A DNA stretch of 64,000 bases from Sagittula sp. P11 (GCF_002814095.1 NZ_CP021913.1:3506001-3570000); one strand, 5' to 3'. Shown: positions 19,890-28,733, counted from the first letter of the stretch. Translations and numbers: made by a program. The notes: generated by a model from the letters alone, not told the origin.

Positions 19890-20822
19890 ATGGACAATCC
19901 CTTCCCCGAGAAACATGTTGTCGGCATGGAACAGGCGGCACGGCCCGGTGTGGGCATCTTCTGGATGGTTGTCACGGGGCTGTGCTTCGTTGGTGTGACC
20001 GCGTTGGTGAAGGCCCTGGGCGACCGGATTCCGGCGGTGGAAGCTGCCTTCCTGCGCTTCCTGCTTGGCCTCGTCTTTCTTGCGCCGATGTGGCGGGATC
20101 TGCATCAGGCGACATTCACGCGCAAACTGTGGGGCCTGTTCCTTCTTCGGGGCGGCATGCACACGGTCGGCGTGGCGCTCTGGTTCTATGCCATGACACG
20201 CATCCCGCTCGCCGAGGTCACGGCGATGAACTACCTAAACCCGGTCTACGTGACCGTGCTGGCGGTGTTTTTCCTGGGCGAGCGGCTTGCGGTCCGGCGT
20301 GTCGGCGCAATTGTCGCTGCCCTCGTGGGGGCCATGCTGATCCTGCGGCCCGGGTTTCGCGAACTCGATCCCGGGCACTACGCCATGCTGGTCACGGCGC
20401 TGGTGTTCGGCGGCTCCTACCTGCTGGCCAAGATCCTGTCGAGCGAGGTGCGCCCCTCGGTCGTGGTCATCATGATGTCGCTGACGGTGACGGTCGGGCT
20501 GGCGCCCATGGCGCTCTCGGTCTGGGTCTGGCCCACCTGGACCGAGCTGGCCCTGCTGTTCGGCGTAGCCTGTTTCGCCACTGGCGGTCACTACGCCATG
20601 ACGCTGGCCTTCGTGGCGGCCCCCGTGACGGTGACGCAGCCGGTCACCTTCCTCCAGCTTGTCTGGTCGGTGCTGATCGGCGCGATGTTCTTCGCGGAGC
20701 CGGTCGACCTGTGGGTGGTCGCGGGCGGGTCGGTCATCATGGCGGCCGTGATCTTCATCACCTGGCGGGAGGCGGTGCTGAAGCGGCGCATCACACCGGT
20801 CGTTTCGGAAACGAAGCTGTAG
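19890..20822 (+). CDS. EamA/DMT-family permease
   Basis: 310 residues, ten predicted helices in two EamA repeats (first from about residue 22, GIFWMVVTGLCFVGVTALVKAL; second from about 165). Typical motifs: TRIPLAEVTAMNYLNPVYVT at the end of the first repeat and FVAAPVTVTQPVTFLQLVWSVLIG in the second, as in S-adenosylmethionine/RhaT-like DMT exporters. Substrate unknown. Two ATGs (19890, 19926) are possible; the first gives an extra hydrophilic dozen residues. Not related in sequence to the first DMT gene beyond the family. Confidence 0.87.
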   Translation: MDNPFPEKHVVGMEQAARPGVGIFWMVVTGLCFVGVTALVKALGDRIPAVEAAFLRFLLGLVFLAPMWRDLHQATFTRKLWGLFLLRGGMHTVGVALWFYAMTRIPLAEVTAMNYLNPVYVTVLAVFFLGERLAVRRVGAIVAALVGAMLILRPGFRELDPGHYAMLVTALVFGGSYLLAKILSSEVRPSVVVIMMSLTVTVGLAPMALSVWVWPTWTELALLFGVACFATGGHYAMTLAFVAAPVTVTQPVTFLQLVWSVLIGAMFFAEPVDLWVVAGGSVIMAAVIFITWREAVLKRRITPVVSETKL

Positions 20823-20933
20823 TCAGCGGACCTTTGTTGCGAGAACGCGAAAAATCCCCGCGGTGGACGCATTCGCGCCGCAATACGTGAGCAACACTTG
20901 ACGTAGCGAAAGCTTGCTACAGGAGAGAGTGAT

Positions 20934-21131
20934 ATGTTTGCAGAGAACAAGTTGACCGAGAACATGGCCGAGATCGAGGCCTTCCTGCTGCGCGAACGGG
21001 GCAAGGCCCTGTCCGATGCGGAATGGCGGTTCCGGATGAAGGGCTACGGCTACAACCTCCGCCGCACGGATGTCGGCGTCGAGGTGTCGCGCCTGCCGCA
21101 GAACCGCGTGCTGGGAACGCTTGCCCTCTGA
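20934..21131 (+). CDS. Small conserved-looking protein of unknown function
   Basis: 65 residues, soluble and charged: MFAENKLTENMAEIEAFLLRE followed by GKALSDAEWRFRMKGYGYNLRRTDVGVEVSRLP. ATG has a good SD (AGGAGAG, 20918-20926). Codon use is as GC-rich at third positions as the neighbours, supporting real coding. I do not recognise the family. No operon partner: upstream is a DMT permease (111 bases), downstream a 226-base gap to betI. Confidence 0.6.
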   Translation: MFAENKLTENMAEIEAFLLRERGKALSDAEWRFRMKGYGYNLRRTDVGVEVSRLPQNRVLGTLAL

Positions 21132-21321
21132 GACAGGGACCTGCGGAACCGGGGCTGAGCAGGTCCGCGGGCCTGTGGCGGCGCACCGTTCCCCGAAGTC
21201 CGGACACATGGCTCCATGCGATCCGCCTTGGCGGTTTGGATGGGCCGCGCTGATGGCGCCCGGGACCCGGCGATTGGCCTGACTTGGTTTTTAGCCATGC
21301 GTCCCAGACAACGCTTCTTGA

Positions 21322-21337
21322 TTGACTCATCAGTCAA
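21322..21337. promoter_or_regulatory. Candidate BetI operator, TTGACT-CATC-AGTCAA
   Basis: Perfect 6-base inverted repeat ending 20 bases before the betI start codon. BetI repressors bind a palindrome of the TTGA...TCAA kind over their own promoter, released by choline. The position suits autorepression and control of betA. Confidence 0.65.
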
Positions 21338-21357
21338 CAAAAGGCAAACCCTGACCC

Positions 21358-21939
21358 ATGCCAAAGCTGGGACAGGAACCGATACGGCGCAGGGCGCTGG
21401 TGGCAGCCACGGTCGCTGAGATCGGGGCCAAGGGGTCGCTCGACGTGACGGTCGGGCAGATCGCCAAACGCGCCGGCATGTCCACCGCCCTGGCCCACCA
21501 CTATTTCGGCGGCAAGACGGACATCTTCCTCGCCGCCATGCGTCACATCCTTTCCGAATACGGCGCCGAAGTGCGCGCTGCCCTGGCCACCGCGCGCAAG
21601 GGCAGGCGGCTGGAAGCGCTGATCGAGGCGAACTTTGCCGAGAGCTGCTTCGAGCGGCCCACCATTTCGGCTTGGCTCAGCTTCTACGGCATGGCGCAGA
21701 GCGAACCGGGCGCGCGGCGCCTGCTGTCGGTCTATCACGCGCGGCTCCGTTCGAACCTGCGGCACGCCCTGCGCGGCCGCTGCAAGGAGCCGGAGCTGGT
21801 GGCCGAGCAGATCGGCGCGCTCATCGACGGCGTCTACCTGCGCGCGGCGTTGTCCGGCCGAGGCATCGGCGGCGCGGCGGACGAGGTGATCCGCGCGGCG
21901 CACGCCCTGATGCACGGACCGTCCGAAGGACGCGGCTGA
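21358..21939 (+). CDS. betI: TetR-family choline-responsive repressor BetI
   Basis: 193 residues. N-terminal TetR helix-turn-helix (LDVTVGQIAKRAGMSTALAHHYFGGKTDIFLAAMRHI, about 26-62) with the BetI-characteristic STALAHHYFGGK. The effector domain fits BetI (FAESCFERPTISAWLSFYG...EPGARRLLSVYHARLRSNL). It represses choline-to-betaine genes until choline is present. betA follows after 218 bases; the usual betB (betaine aldehyde dehydrogenase) is not between them or elsewhere in this window. Confidence 0.93.
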   Translation: MPKLGQEPIRRRALVAATVAEIGAKGSLDVTVGQIAKRAGMSTALAHHYFGGKTDIFLAAMRHILSEYGAEVRAALATARKGRRLEALIEANFAESCFERPTISAWLSFYGMAQSEPGARRLLSVYHARLRSNLRHALRGRCKEPELVAEQIGALIDGVYLRAALSGRGIGGAADEVIRAAHALMHGPSEGRG

Positions 21940-22100
21940 TGACCCGTAACCTGTCCTTTTCGTCTGGCTTCCTGACGGAGCCGGTTCCGGTCCCAATCCG
22001 GACGGGCGCAAGACCAATTCGCCGGTGAATTGCCGGTACGACCTCGCGGCACCGGCGGCCTCGTCCGGCGGCGCCATTTTTCTGGACTGAACACATCCCC

Positions 22101-22116
22101 GCCGGAGGCATCCGGC
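22101..22116. repeat. Short hairpin GCCGGA-GGCA-TCCGGC before betA
   Basis: Perfect 6-base inverted repeat within the 218-base betI-betA gap, in the transcribed leader of betA. The surrounding CCCCGCCGGAGGCATCCGGC resembles short palindromic units often seen between genes in this family of organisms. No T-run, so not a standard terminator. Confidence 0.4.
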
Positions 22117-22157
22117 CTTGCCGGGCGACAGCCTGCAAGCCTTGAAGGAAGACGGAC

Positions 22158-23810
22158 ATGTTGGCGGATTATGTCGTGGTGGGTGCTGGGTCGGCAGGCT
22201 GCGCGCTGACCTACCGGCTGGTGGAAGCCGGGCATTCGGTCATCGTGATCGAGCATGGCGGCTCCGACTGGGGGCCTTTCATCAACATGCCCGGCGCGCT
22301 CAGCTACCCGATGAACATGAAGCGCTACGACTGGGGTTTCCGGACCGAGCCGGAGCCGCACCTCGGCGGCCGCCGGATGGCCTGTCCGCGCGGCAAGGTG
22401 CTGGGCGGATCGTCCTCGATCAACGGCATGATCTACGTGCGCGGTCACGCGCTGGACTATGAACACTGGGCCGAGCAGGGCGCCGACGGCTGGGGCTATT
22501 CCGACGTGTTGCCCTACTTCCGGCGCATGGAAGACTGGCATCACGGCGGCCATGGCGGCGATCCGTCCCTGCGCGGTTCCGGCGGTCCGCTGCATGTCAC
22601 GCGCGGGCGGCGGGACAACCCGCTGGTGCAGGCCTTTGTCGAGGCCGGGCGGCAGGCGGGGTATCCCGTGACCGGCGACTACAACGGCGCACAGCAGGAA
22701 GGCTTTGGCGCCTTCGACATGACCGTGTGGCAGGGAGAGCGCTGGTCGGCGGCCAAGGCCTACCTGCGGCCCGCAAAGGCGATGGGGGCCGAGATCGTGC
22801 GCGGCCTGGCCCAACGCGTGGTCTTTGAAGACGGCCGCGCCACGGGTGTCGAGATCTCGCGCGGCGGCGCGACCGAGGTGATCCGCGCACGGCGCGAGGT
22901 GGTGCTTTCCGCCAGTGCGATCAATTCGCCCAAGCTGCTCATGCTGTCCGGGATCGGCCCCGCGGCGCACCTGTCCGAACATGGTATCGAGGTGCGCGCC
23001 GACCGGCCCGGTGTCGGGCGCAACCTTCAGGATCACCTCGAGCTTTATGTCCAGATGACCTCCACCCAGCCGGTGTCGCTGGCCAAGTACTGGAACCTCT
23101 GGGGCAAGGCCTGGGTCGGGGCGCAATGGCTGTTCGGCCGGAGCGGGCCCGGTGCGTCCAACCAGTTCGAAAGCGCGGGGTTCATCCGTTCGCGGGCCGG
23201 GGTGCAATATCCCGACATCCAGTACCATTTCCTGCCGATCGCCGTGCGTTACGATGGCGCAGTCGCGCCGGAGGGTCACGGGTTCCAGGCCCACACCGGG
23301 CCGATGCGGTCGCCGTCGCGCGGGGCGGTGACGCTGCGCTCTGCCGATCCCGGCGAGGCGCCGAAGATCCTGTTCAACTACATGAGCTGCCCGGAGGACT
23401 GGGAGGATTTCCGCACCGCGATCCGGCTGACCCGGGAGATCTTTGCGCAAGAGGCTTTTGCGCCCTTCCGCGGGGTCGAGCTTCAGCCGGGCGCCGATGC
23501 GCAGACCGACGACGAGCTGGACGATGTGATCCGCGAACACGTTGAGAGCGCGTATCACCCCTGCGGCACCTGCCGGATGGGGCGTGCCGACGACCGCGAT
23601 ACCGTGGTCGATCCGGAGGGACGGGTGATCGGGGTGGAGGGGCTGCGCGTGGCGGACAGCTCGATCTTCCCGCGCATCACCAACGGCAACCTCAATGCGC
23701 CGTCGATCATGACGGGCGAGAAGATCGCCGATCACATGCTGGGCAAGCGGCTTCCGCCAGAGGCTGCGACGCCGTGGATTCACCCCGAATGGCAGACGCA
23801 GCAGCGTTAA
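22158..23810 (+). CDS. betA: Choline dehydrogenase (GMC oxidoreductase)
   Basis: 550 residues. FAD dinucleotide fold at the start ([18 protein letters not shown], then E30-region), GMC signature 1 around [20 protein letters not shown], signature 2 around [21 protein letters not shown], and the catalytic pair in [12 protein letters not shown] (His) and [14 protein letters not shown] (Asn). This oxidises choline to betaine aldehyde, and possibly on to betaine, at the membrane or in the cytosol. GAAGGA SD precedes ATG 22158. Directly downstream of betI, which should repress it. Confidence 0.94.
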   Translation: MLADYVVVGAGSAGCALTYRLVEAGHSVIVIEHGGSDWGPFINMPGALSYPMNMKRYDWGFRTEPEPHLGGRRMACPRGKVLGGSSSINGMIYVRGHALDYEHWAEQGADGWGYSDVLPYFRRMEDWHHGGHGGDPSLRGSGGPLHVTRGRRDNPLVQAFVEAGRQAGYPVTGDYNGAQQEGFGAFDMTVWQGERWSAAKAYLRPAKAMGAEIVRGLAQRVVFEDGRATGVEISRGGATEVIRARREVVLSASAINSPKLLMLSGIGPAAHLSEHGIEVRADRPGVGRNLQDHLELYVQMTSTQPVSLAKYWNLWGKAWVGAQWLFGRSGPGASNQFESAGFIRSRAGVQYPDIQYHFLPIAVRYDGAVAPEGHGFQAHTGPMRSPSRGAVTLRSADPGEAPKILFNYMSCPEDWEDFRTAIRLTREIFAQEAFAPFRGVELQPGADAQTDDELDDVIREHVESAYHPCGTCRMGRADDRDTVVDPEGRVIGVEGLRVADSSIFPRITNGNLNAPSIMTGEKIADHMLGKRLPPEAATPWIHPEWQTQQR

Positions 23811-23893
23811 CGAAGACTGCAGAAACGCGTTGAACGGGCGGCCGCGTCGCACGTAAATGCAATGTTAAGAATGCTGAAGATCATTGCCCCGTT

Positions 23894-24388
23894 ATGGCGC
23901 TTGCCGTGCCGGGGTCCGTCCTTGCCGGAGGCACGGTGGTGAGCGGGCCCGCGCGGGTTCTGGATGGCGCGCGGATCGTGGTGGGCGATACTGTCGTTCG
24001 CCTGCGTGGCCTCGAAAGCGTAAACGAGGATCTCTATTGCGGCGACGGTTTAGCCTGCGGGCGGTGGGCCGTAGGCAAGCTGAAAGCGCGCTATGATGGG
24101 CGTTTGCTGTCGTGTTTCGGGCATTTCGTGCAGGACGGGGCGGAATTCACGGCGTTTTGCCTCGACGGTCGAGATGACCTCGGTGCGGCGATCCTGCGCA
24201 GTGGTCTGGGCTTTGCGACGCTGGACGCGCCCGCGGAGTACCGCGATGCGAGCCACCGGGCGGTGCGTCTGAGGGTCGGACTGCGCGCCTTTGGCGGGGC
24301 CGTATCGATGCCCGGGGCAGAGGTGCCCACACCGGACATGAAGGCCAGATTCGGCAACAAGTCCGCGCCTGCGTTAAACACTCTTTAA
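23894..24388 (+). CDS. Degenerate staphylococcal-nuclease-like exported protein
   Basis: 164 residues. Weakly paralogous to the next gene: VLDGARIVVGDTVVRLRGLESVNEDLYC corresponds to VIDGDTFAIGETRVRLHGIDTPESTQMC, and the spacing of the later LGAAILRSGLGFATLD matches. The catalytic D-G-D-T and P-E are lost, so nuclease activity is unlikely. The start ATG gives a signal-like but uncharged N-terminus (MALAVPGSVLAGG). One base out of frame, an ATG at 23871 would encode MLKIIAPL, which would complete a good signal peptide; a one-base deletion near 23890 is possible. Followed by its paralog after 32 bases. Confidence 0.6.
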   Translation: MALAVPGSVLAGGTVVSGPARVLDGARIVVGDTVVRLRGLESVNEDLYCGDGLACGRWAVGKLKARYDGRLLSCFGHFVQDGAEFTAFCLDGRDDLGAAILRSGLGFATLDAPAEYRDASHRAVRLRVGLRAFGGAVSMPGAEVPTPDMKARFGNKSAPALNTL

Positions 24389-24420
24389 CACAGGTTATTG
24401 ACTTGGCCGGCGCCGTTCCG

Positions 24421-25107
24421 ATGTTTGCAGGCATGTTCAGACCGTTCCTCGCCGTCCTGTTTTGCCTTGCAATGCCTGCCCATGCGGAGGTCGCCGGAAA
24501 GGTGCGCGTGATCGACGGCGACACCTTTGCGATTGGCGAGACGCGGGTCCGGCTGCACGGGATCGACACACCGGAAAGCACGCAGATGTGCGGCGCCCGG
24601 GGAGTCAGCCCGTGGCCCTGCGGGGCCTGGGTGTCCGACAAGGTCAGGTCGGTTTACGACGGCGCGGACGCGCGCTGCGCCGAGGTGGACATCGACCGCT
24701 ATGGCCGCGTCGTGGCGAAGTGTTTCGTCGGCGGCGAAGATGTCGGGCAACACCTCGTGGCGGAAGGGCTGGCGCTGGCCTATGCCAAGTACTCGCAGGA
24801 TTACCTGACCGACGAATCCTCTGCGCGCGATGCGGGGCGCGGCCTGCATGGCATGGTCTTCGAGCGCCCGGCCCGTTTTCGGGCGGTGCAACGCGACTCC
24901 CGTGCAAAGACCGCGGCCTTGGGGCAGGAGGTGCCGGAGGGCTGCCGGATCAAGGGCAACATCAGCAGTTCGGGCGGGACGATGATCTATCACGTCCCCG
25001 GCCAGCGCGACTATGACGCGACCGTCATCAGCGAGGCGCGCGGGGAGAGGTGGTTCTGTTCGGAGGATGAGGCGCGCAAGGCCGGGTGGCGACGCGCCAT
25101 GCGTTGA
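24421..25107 (+). CDS. Thermonuclease-family protein (SNase domain)
   Basis: 228 residues. Signal peptide MFAGMFRPFLAVLFCLAMPAHA, then an SNase fold with the metal and catalytic motifs intact: VIDGDTFAIGETRVRLHGIDTPE, DIDRYGRVVAKCFVGGEDVGQHLVAEGLALAY. The C-terminal ~55 residues (CRIKGNISSSGGTMIYHVPGQRDY...GERWFCSEDEARKAGWRRA) are the small cysteine-containing domain found after SNase or in ExoI-like proteins. It should be a periplasmic or secreted nuclease. ATG 24433 is an alternative start; TTG 24403 is less likely because it lengthens the n-region without benefit. Confidence 0.82.
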   Translation: MFAGMFRPFLAVLFCLAMPAHAEVAGKVRVIDGDTFAIGETRVRLHGIDTPESTQMCGARGVSPWPCGAWVSDKVRSVYDGADARCAEVDIDRYGRVVAKCFVGGEDVGQHLVAEGLALAYAKYSQDYLTDESSARDAGRGLHGMVFERPARFRAVQRDSRAKTAALGQEVPEGCRIKGNISSSGGTMIYHVPGQRDYDATVISEARGERWFCSEDEARKAGWRRAMR

Positions 25108-25126
25108 GCCCGAAATACATGCAGAC

Positions 25127-25174
25127 TTGATGCGCATCAAGGTCGGTGGGGCGTGGCGGCTCTAGTGTCTGGTC
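25127..25174 (+). promoter_or_regulatory. FNR/FnrL-type box and class II promoter before DUF465 gene
   Basis: TTGAT-GCGC-ATCAA at 25127-25140 is a perfect FNR-family palindrome (consensus TTGAT-N4-ATCAA). A candidate -10 TCTAGT lies at 25161-25166, giving a start near 25174 and placing the box centre at about -40.5, the standard class II activator position. The controlled gene would be the DUF465 gene at 25201. This predicts induction when oxygen is low. Confidence 0.72.
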
Positions 25175-25200
25175 GGACGCAAGAGACACAGGAGACGCAA

Positions 25201-25437
25201 ATGTCCCATACGCCCCACGAGCTTTCCGAAGAATTCCCGGAATTCGCCGAGAAGCTGCATGAACTGAAATCCAGCGATGCGCATTTCGCCCGTCTGGCCG
25301 AGCAGTACCACGATGTGAACCGCCGCGTGCATCGCGCGGCCACCAACGTGGAACCGATGGAGCAACTGGCCGAAGACCAGCTCCGCAAGGAGCGGGCCAT
25401 TCTGAAGGACGAGATCTACGCCCTGCTTCGGGACTGA
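25201..25437 (+). CDS. YdcH/DUF465 family small protein
   Basis: 78 residues, highly charged and helical: FAEKLHELKSSDAHFARLAEQYHDVNRRVHRA...LRKERAILKDEIYALLR, which is the DUF465 pattern (conserved H-F, Y-x-x-N, L-K-K/R-x-R-L-x-L-K-D-E-I). The function of the family is not established; it is cytoplasmic. SD AGGAG sits 11 bases before ATG 25201. The FNR-type box upstream suggests oxygen-responsive expression. A terminator follows and is shared with the convergent peroxidase gene. Confidence 0.9.
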   Translation: MSHTPHELSEEFPEFAEKLHELKSSDAHFARLAEQYHDVNRRVHRAATNVEPMEQLAEDQLRKERAILKDEIYALLRD

Positions 25438-25467
25438 TCTGTCCTCAGACGCCCAAAATCATGCAGT

Positions 25468-25491
25468 GGGTGCCCCGGTGGGGCACCCTTT
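25468..25491. terminator. Bidirectional terminator between DUF465 gene and gpx
   Basis: Nine-base perfect stem GGGTGCCCC / GGGGCACCC (25468-25476, 25480-25488), loop GGT, followed by TTT on the plus strand. It lies 31 bases after the DUF465 gene and touches the end of the peroxidase gene. Confidence 0.75.
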
Positions 25492-25492
25492 G

Positions 25493-26005
25493 TCATTTCA
25501 GGTAGGGCTGGATCGCGGAGGTGATCGGTTTCGACAGCGGCTTGGCCGTCGACCCGAAGGTGGCTACCACCGCCCCATCGGGACCGATGAGCACCTTGTT
25601 GAAGTTCCACGACGGCTCGAACCCGCTCTGCTGGCGGACCCACTGGTAGAACGGGTGTGCATCCGCGCCGCGCACATGGGTGATGTCGGTCATCGGCAGG
25701 GTCAGTCCGAAGTTCACGGCACAGAAATCCGCCACCGCTTCGGCGGTTGCCAGTTCCTGGCGGAAGTCGTCGGAGGGCACGGCGAGGACGACAAGGCCGT
25801 CTTCCTTGTGCCGGTCGTAGAGGGTCTGCAGGCCTTCGTATTGCGGGGTGAAGCCGCAGCGCGAGGCGGTGTTGACGACGAGGACCGGCTGGCCCTTCCA
25901 GTCGTCGAGGTCGAGCGTCCCGCCGTCGATGCTGTTGAAGGTGAAGCTGGCCGCCGCGAGCGGCGTTGCCAGCAGGCTCAGGAGGAGGGTGGCGGTGCGG
26001 ATCAT
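25493..26005 (-). CDS. Glutathione peroxidase (exported)
   Basis: 170 residues with an N-terminal signal peptide (MIRTATLLLSLLATPLAAA), so periplasmic. Core motifs of the family: the peroxidatic Cys in VVNTASRCGFTPQYEGLQ (about residue 50), VLAVPSDDFRQELAT in place of the usual CNQFxxQEP, and PSWNFNKVLIGPDG with the catalytic Trp and Asn. It reduces hydroperoxides with thioredoxin or glutathione as donor; being extracytoplasmic, the donor is uncertain. The third tetrad residue (Gln of NQF) appears replaced by Asp/Phe, so activity may differ from the standard enzyme. Gene stands alone. Confidence 0.85.
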   Translation of the reverse strand: MIRTATLLLSLLATPLAAASFTFNSIDGGTLDLDDWKGQPVLVVNTASRCGFTPQYEGLQTLYDRHKEDGLVVLAVPSDDFRQELATAEAVADFCAVNFGLTLPMTDITHVRGADAHPFYQWVRQQSGFEPSWNFNKVLIGPDGAVVATFGSTAKPLSKPITSAIQPYLK

Positions 26006-26193
26006 CGGGGCGCTCCTGCAGGTGCGGTTTCGTGAGAGATACGTGCGCCGGACCGATCCGGTTTCAAGTTTTCCTGTGAGCGCCCTGTGTCGTCGGGGTG
26101 TGAGAAGGCAACCGGCTTCGTGACGCTTGCGTTATATCGCCGAGACGTGCTGCAATTGTCGTCTCAGGGCCGAAATCCGGACGGAGGTGCACG

Positions 26194-26463
26194 ATGGCGG
26201 GCGGATGGAGCCGCGATGGCGCGGAAAACGAGCAGATGGAAGCGACGATCCAGGAAGAGCTGGAGCGCATGAAGCTGCGTCGCGCGCCGATCGGCGAGAG
26301 CCTGAAGGAATGCGCGGAGTGCGGTGAGGAGATCCCCGAGAAGCGGCGTGTGGCCCTTCCGGGTGTGAAGCTGTGCGTGGATTGTGCGGCGGAGCGTCAG
26401 GGGCGCGACGTCAAGCGCGCGGGCATCAATCGCCGCGGATCCAAGGATTCGCAGCTGAAGTGA
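26194..26463 (+). CDS. DksA/TraR-type C4 zinc finger protein
   Basis: 89 residues with one C4 zinc finger: CAECGEEIPEKRRVALPGVKLCVDCAAER (Cys at about 40, 43, 61, 64), preceded by a charged helix (EATIQEELERMKLRRAPIGESLKE). DksA-family proteins bind the RNA polymerase secondary channel; short members like this (TraR/YbiI type) lack the long coiled coil. SD GGAGG is 8 bases before ATG 26194. Upstream, GAGACG-N12-CGTCTC (26142-26165) is an inverted repeat that may be an operator. Tail is basic (KRAGINRRGSKDSQLK). Confidence 0.85.
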   Translation: MAGGWSRDGAENEQMEATIQEELERMKLRRAPIGESLKECAECGEEIPEKRRVALPGVKLCVDCAAERQGRDVKRAGINRRGSKDSQLK

Positions 26464-26469
26464 CGGCTT

Positions 26470-26913
26470 TCAGCCGGTCCCGACCTCTATGAACGGAGCG
26501 GATCGGGACGTGACCCGCTCATCTACCTTTATCTCGATATTGTTGCCGTCGGGGTCGATCAGGAAGGCGGCGTAGTAGCCCGGGTGATAGTCCCGGAGAC
26601 CGGGCGCCCCGTGGTCGAGACCACCGGCGGAAACCCCTTGTGCGTGTGCTGCCTGAACCTCCGCCCGGTTTTTGGCCTGCAGGCAGAGGTGCAGGCCGCG
26701 AGTGACCGGACCACCCTGACGGGCAGGGCCGATGTAGAGTTCGTCGATATCGAGGCCATCCGGGCCTTCGCGGACGTGATCCGACAGCCCCAGTGCCGCG
26801 AAGAGCGCCATGTAGAAGCGCCGCGAGGCGGGATAGTCCGCGACCCGCAGCGCAACGTGGTCGAGGACGCGCCCGAGTGTGTAACCGGCCCCGGGCGCGT
26901 CCTCGCCGCTCAT
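26470..26913 (-). CDS. VOC-family (glyoxalase/dioxygenase fold) protein
   Basis: 147 residues. Two beta-alpha-beta-beta-beta modules: LDHVALRVADYPASRRFYMALFAALG in the first and FLIDPDGNNIEIKV in the second, with the metal ligands His and Glu of the family visible at both ends. Members include glyoxalase I, dioxygenases and resistance proteins; the substrate is unknown. Its start codon overlaps the pepF stop (ATGA), so it is translated together with the upstream peptidase gene. Confidence 0.85.
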   Translation of the reverse strand: MSGEDAPGAGYTLGRVLDHVALRVADYPASRRFYMALFAALGLSDHVREGPDGLDIDELYIGPARQGGPVTRGLHLCLQAKNRAEVQAAHAQGVSAGGLDHGAPGLRDYHPGYYAAFLIDPDGNNIEIKVDERVTSRSAPFIEVGTG

Positions 26914-28733
26914 TCTTCCATGGCTTCCAGTTCGTCGATGAAGCCTTCGATCATCGACAGGCCCTTGTCCCAGAACGCCGGATCCGTGGCGTCGAGGCCG
27001 AAGGGCGCCAGAAGCTCCTTGTGGTGCTTCGATCCGCCGGCTTTCAGCATGTCGAAATACTTGTCCTGGAAACCCTCCGGCTGCTCCTCGTAAGCGGCGT
27101 AGAGTGCGTTCACGAGGCCGTCGCCGAAGGCATAGGCGTAGACGTAGAAGGGCGAGTGCACGAAGTGCGGGATATAGGCCCAGAAGGTCTCGTACCCTTC
27201 CATGAAGTCGAAGGCCTCGCCCAGCGATTCCGCCTGTACGGACATCCAGAGCGCGTTGATGTCGTCCGGGGTCAGTTCGCCGCCGCGACGGGCCTCGTGC
27301 AGCTTGCACTCGAAGTCGTAGAAGGCGATCTGGCGCACGACCGTGTTGATCATGTCCTCGACCTTGCCGGCCAGCAGGACCTTGCGTTCCTTCTGATCCT
27401 TGGCGTTTTCCAGCATCTTGCGGAACGTCAGCATCTCGCCGAACACCGACGCCGTTTCGGCCAGCGTAAGCGGGGTGGAGGCCAGCATCTCGCCCTGATC
27501 AGCCGCCAGAACCTGGTGCACGCCGTGGCCCAGTTCGTGCGCTAGCGTCATCACGTCGCGCGGCTTGCCGAGGTAGTTCAGCAGAACGTAGGGGTGCGCG
27601 TCCGTCACGGTGGGGTGCGCAAAGGCGCCGGGGGCCTTGCCGGGTTTCACCGCCGCGTCGATCCAGCCCTTTTCGAAGAAGGGGGTCGCGATCTCGCCCA
27701 TGCGGGGGTCGAAGGCGGTGTAGGCGTCCATGACCATGCTGCGCGCCTCGGGCCATTTGACGATGCGGTCGGTTTCCATCGGCAGCGGCGCGTTGCGGTC
27801 CCAGACCTCCATGCGGTCCAAACCCAGCCACTTGCGCTTCAGCTCGTAGTAGCGGTGGCTGAGGCGGGGGTAGGCCGCGACCACGGCATTGCGCAGGGCC
27901 TCGACAACCTCCGGCTCGACATCGTTGGACAGGTGACGGCCGGTCTGGGCGGTGGGCATCCCGCGCCAGCGGTCCATGACCTCCTTCTCCTTGGTCTGCG
28001 TGTTGTGGACGCGGGCGAAGGTCCTGATGTTGGCGCCGAAGACGCGGGCCAGTTCGCGGGCGGCGGCCTCGCGCTTGGAGCGGTCCTGATCGGTCAGGTG
28101 GTTCAGGGTCGATTCGATGTTCTGCTCTTCACCGTCGATGGTGAAGGTGAGCCCGGCGATGGTCTCGTCAAACAGACGTTCCCACGCGTCGCCGACCACG
28201 CCCATGTCGTGCAGGAATTTCTCCATCTCGTCCGACAGCTGGTAGGGCTTCATCGCGCGGATGCGGCGGATGGCGGGCTTGTAGCGCGCGAGGTCCGCGT
28301 TTTCGGCGTAGCGGCTGTCGAAGAAGTCATCCTCCAGCCGGTTCAGTTCCAGCGTGAAGAACACCAGCGGCGTCGTGTAGACGGTGATCTTCTCCTGCAT
28401 GTCGGACAGGAACTTGGCGCGCTCCGGGTCGACGGTCATCTGGTAGTAACGCAGGCCCGCGAAGGACACGATCCGCCCGGCGATGGCCTCGATCCTTTCG
28501 TGCCGGTGGATCGCGTCGAGGAACCCCTTCGCGTCCAGCGAGGCCAGCTTGCCCTCGTAATCGGCGGCGAAGCTGCGGCAGGCGTCCTCCAACCAGTCGA
28601 GATCGCGTTTCAGTTCCGGCGCGTCTGGGGCGGGGTAGAGATCGGTCAGGTCCCACTCTGGCAGCGGGCCCAGGTCCTTGCCGCCTGCACTGGCATTGGC
28701 ATCGAAGACGGGACGGGGGGCGGTCATGCGCAT
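26910..28733 (-). CDS. pepF: M3-family oligoendopeptidase F
   Basis: 607 residues. Zinc site AHELGHGVH (HExxH at about 401-405) with the third ligand Glu in LAETASVFGEM about 25 residues later; the N-terminal helical cap is typical (WDLTDLYPAPDAPELKRDLDWLE). PepF hydrolyses medium-length peptides in the cytosol. Start: ATG at 28733 with GAGG seven bases upstream is preferred over 28727 and over the far upstream 28781. The VOC gene is coupled downstream by a 4-base overlap. Confidence 0.93.
   Translation of the reverse strand: MRMTAPRPVFDANASAGGKDLGPLPEWDLTDLYPAPDAPELKRDLDWLEDACRSFAADYEGKLASLDAKGFLDAIHRHERIEAIAGRIVSFAGLRYYQMTVDPERAKFLSDMQEKITVYTTPLVFFTLELNRLEDDFFDSRYAENADLARYKPAIRRIRAMKPYQLSDEMEKFLHDMGVVGDAWERLFDETIAGLTFTIDGEEQNIESTLNHLTDQDRSKREAAARELARVFGANIRTFARVHNTQTKEKEVMDRWRGMPTAQTGRHLSNDVEPEVVEALRNAVVAAYPRLSHRYYELKRKWLGLDRMEVWDRNAPLPMETDRIVKWPEARSMVMDAYTAFDPRMGEIATPFFEKGWIDAAVKPGKAPGAFAHPTVTDAHPYVLLNYLGKPRDVMTLAHELGHGVHQVLAADQGEMLASTPLTLAETASVFGEMLTFRKMLENAKDQKERKVLLAGKVEDMINTVVRQIAFYDFECKLHEARRGGELTPDDINALWMSVQAESLGEAFDFMEGYETFWAYIPHFVHSPFYVYAYAFGDGLVNALYAAYEEQPEGFQDKYFDMLKAGGSKHHKELLAPFGLDATDPAFWDKGLSMIEGFIDELEAMEE

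Noticed and set aside
20900-20920. TTGACG as -35 of the 65-residue gene
   Set aside because: No -10 at the right distance; promoter position left open.
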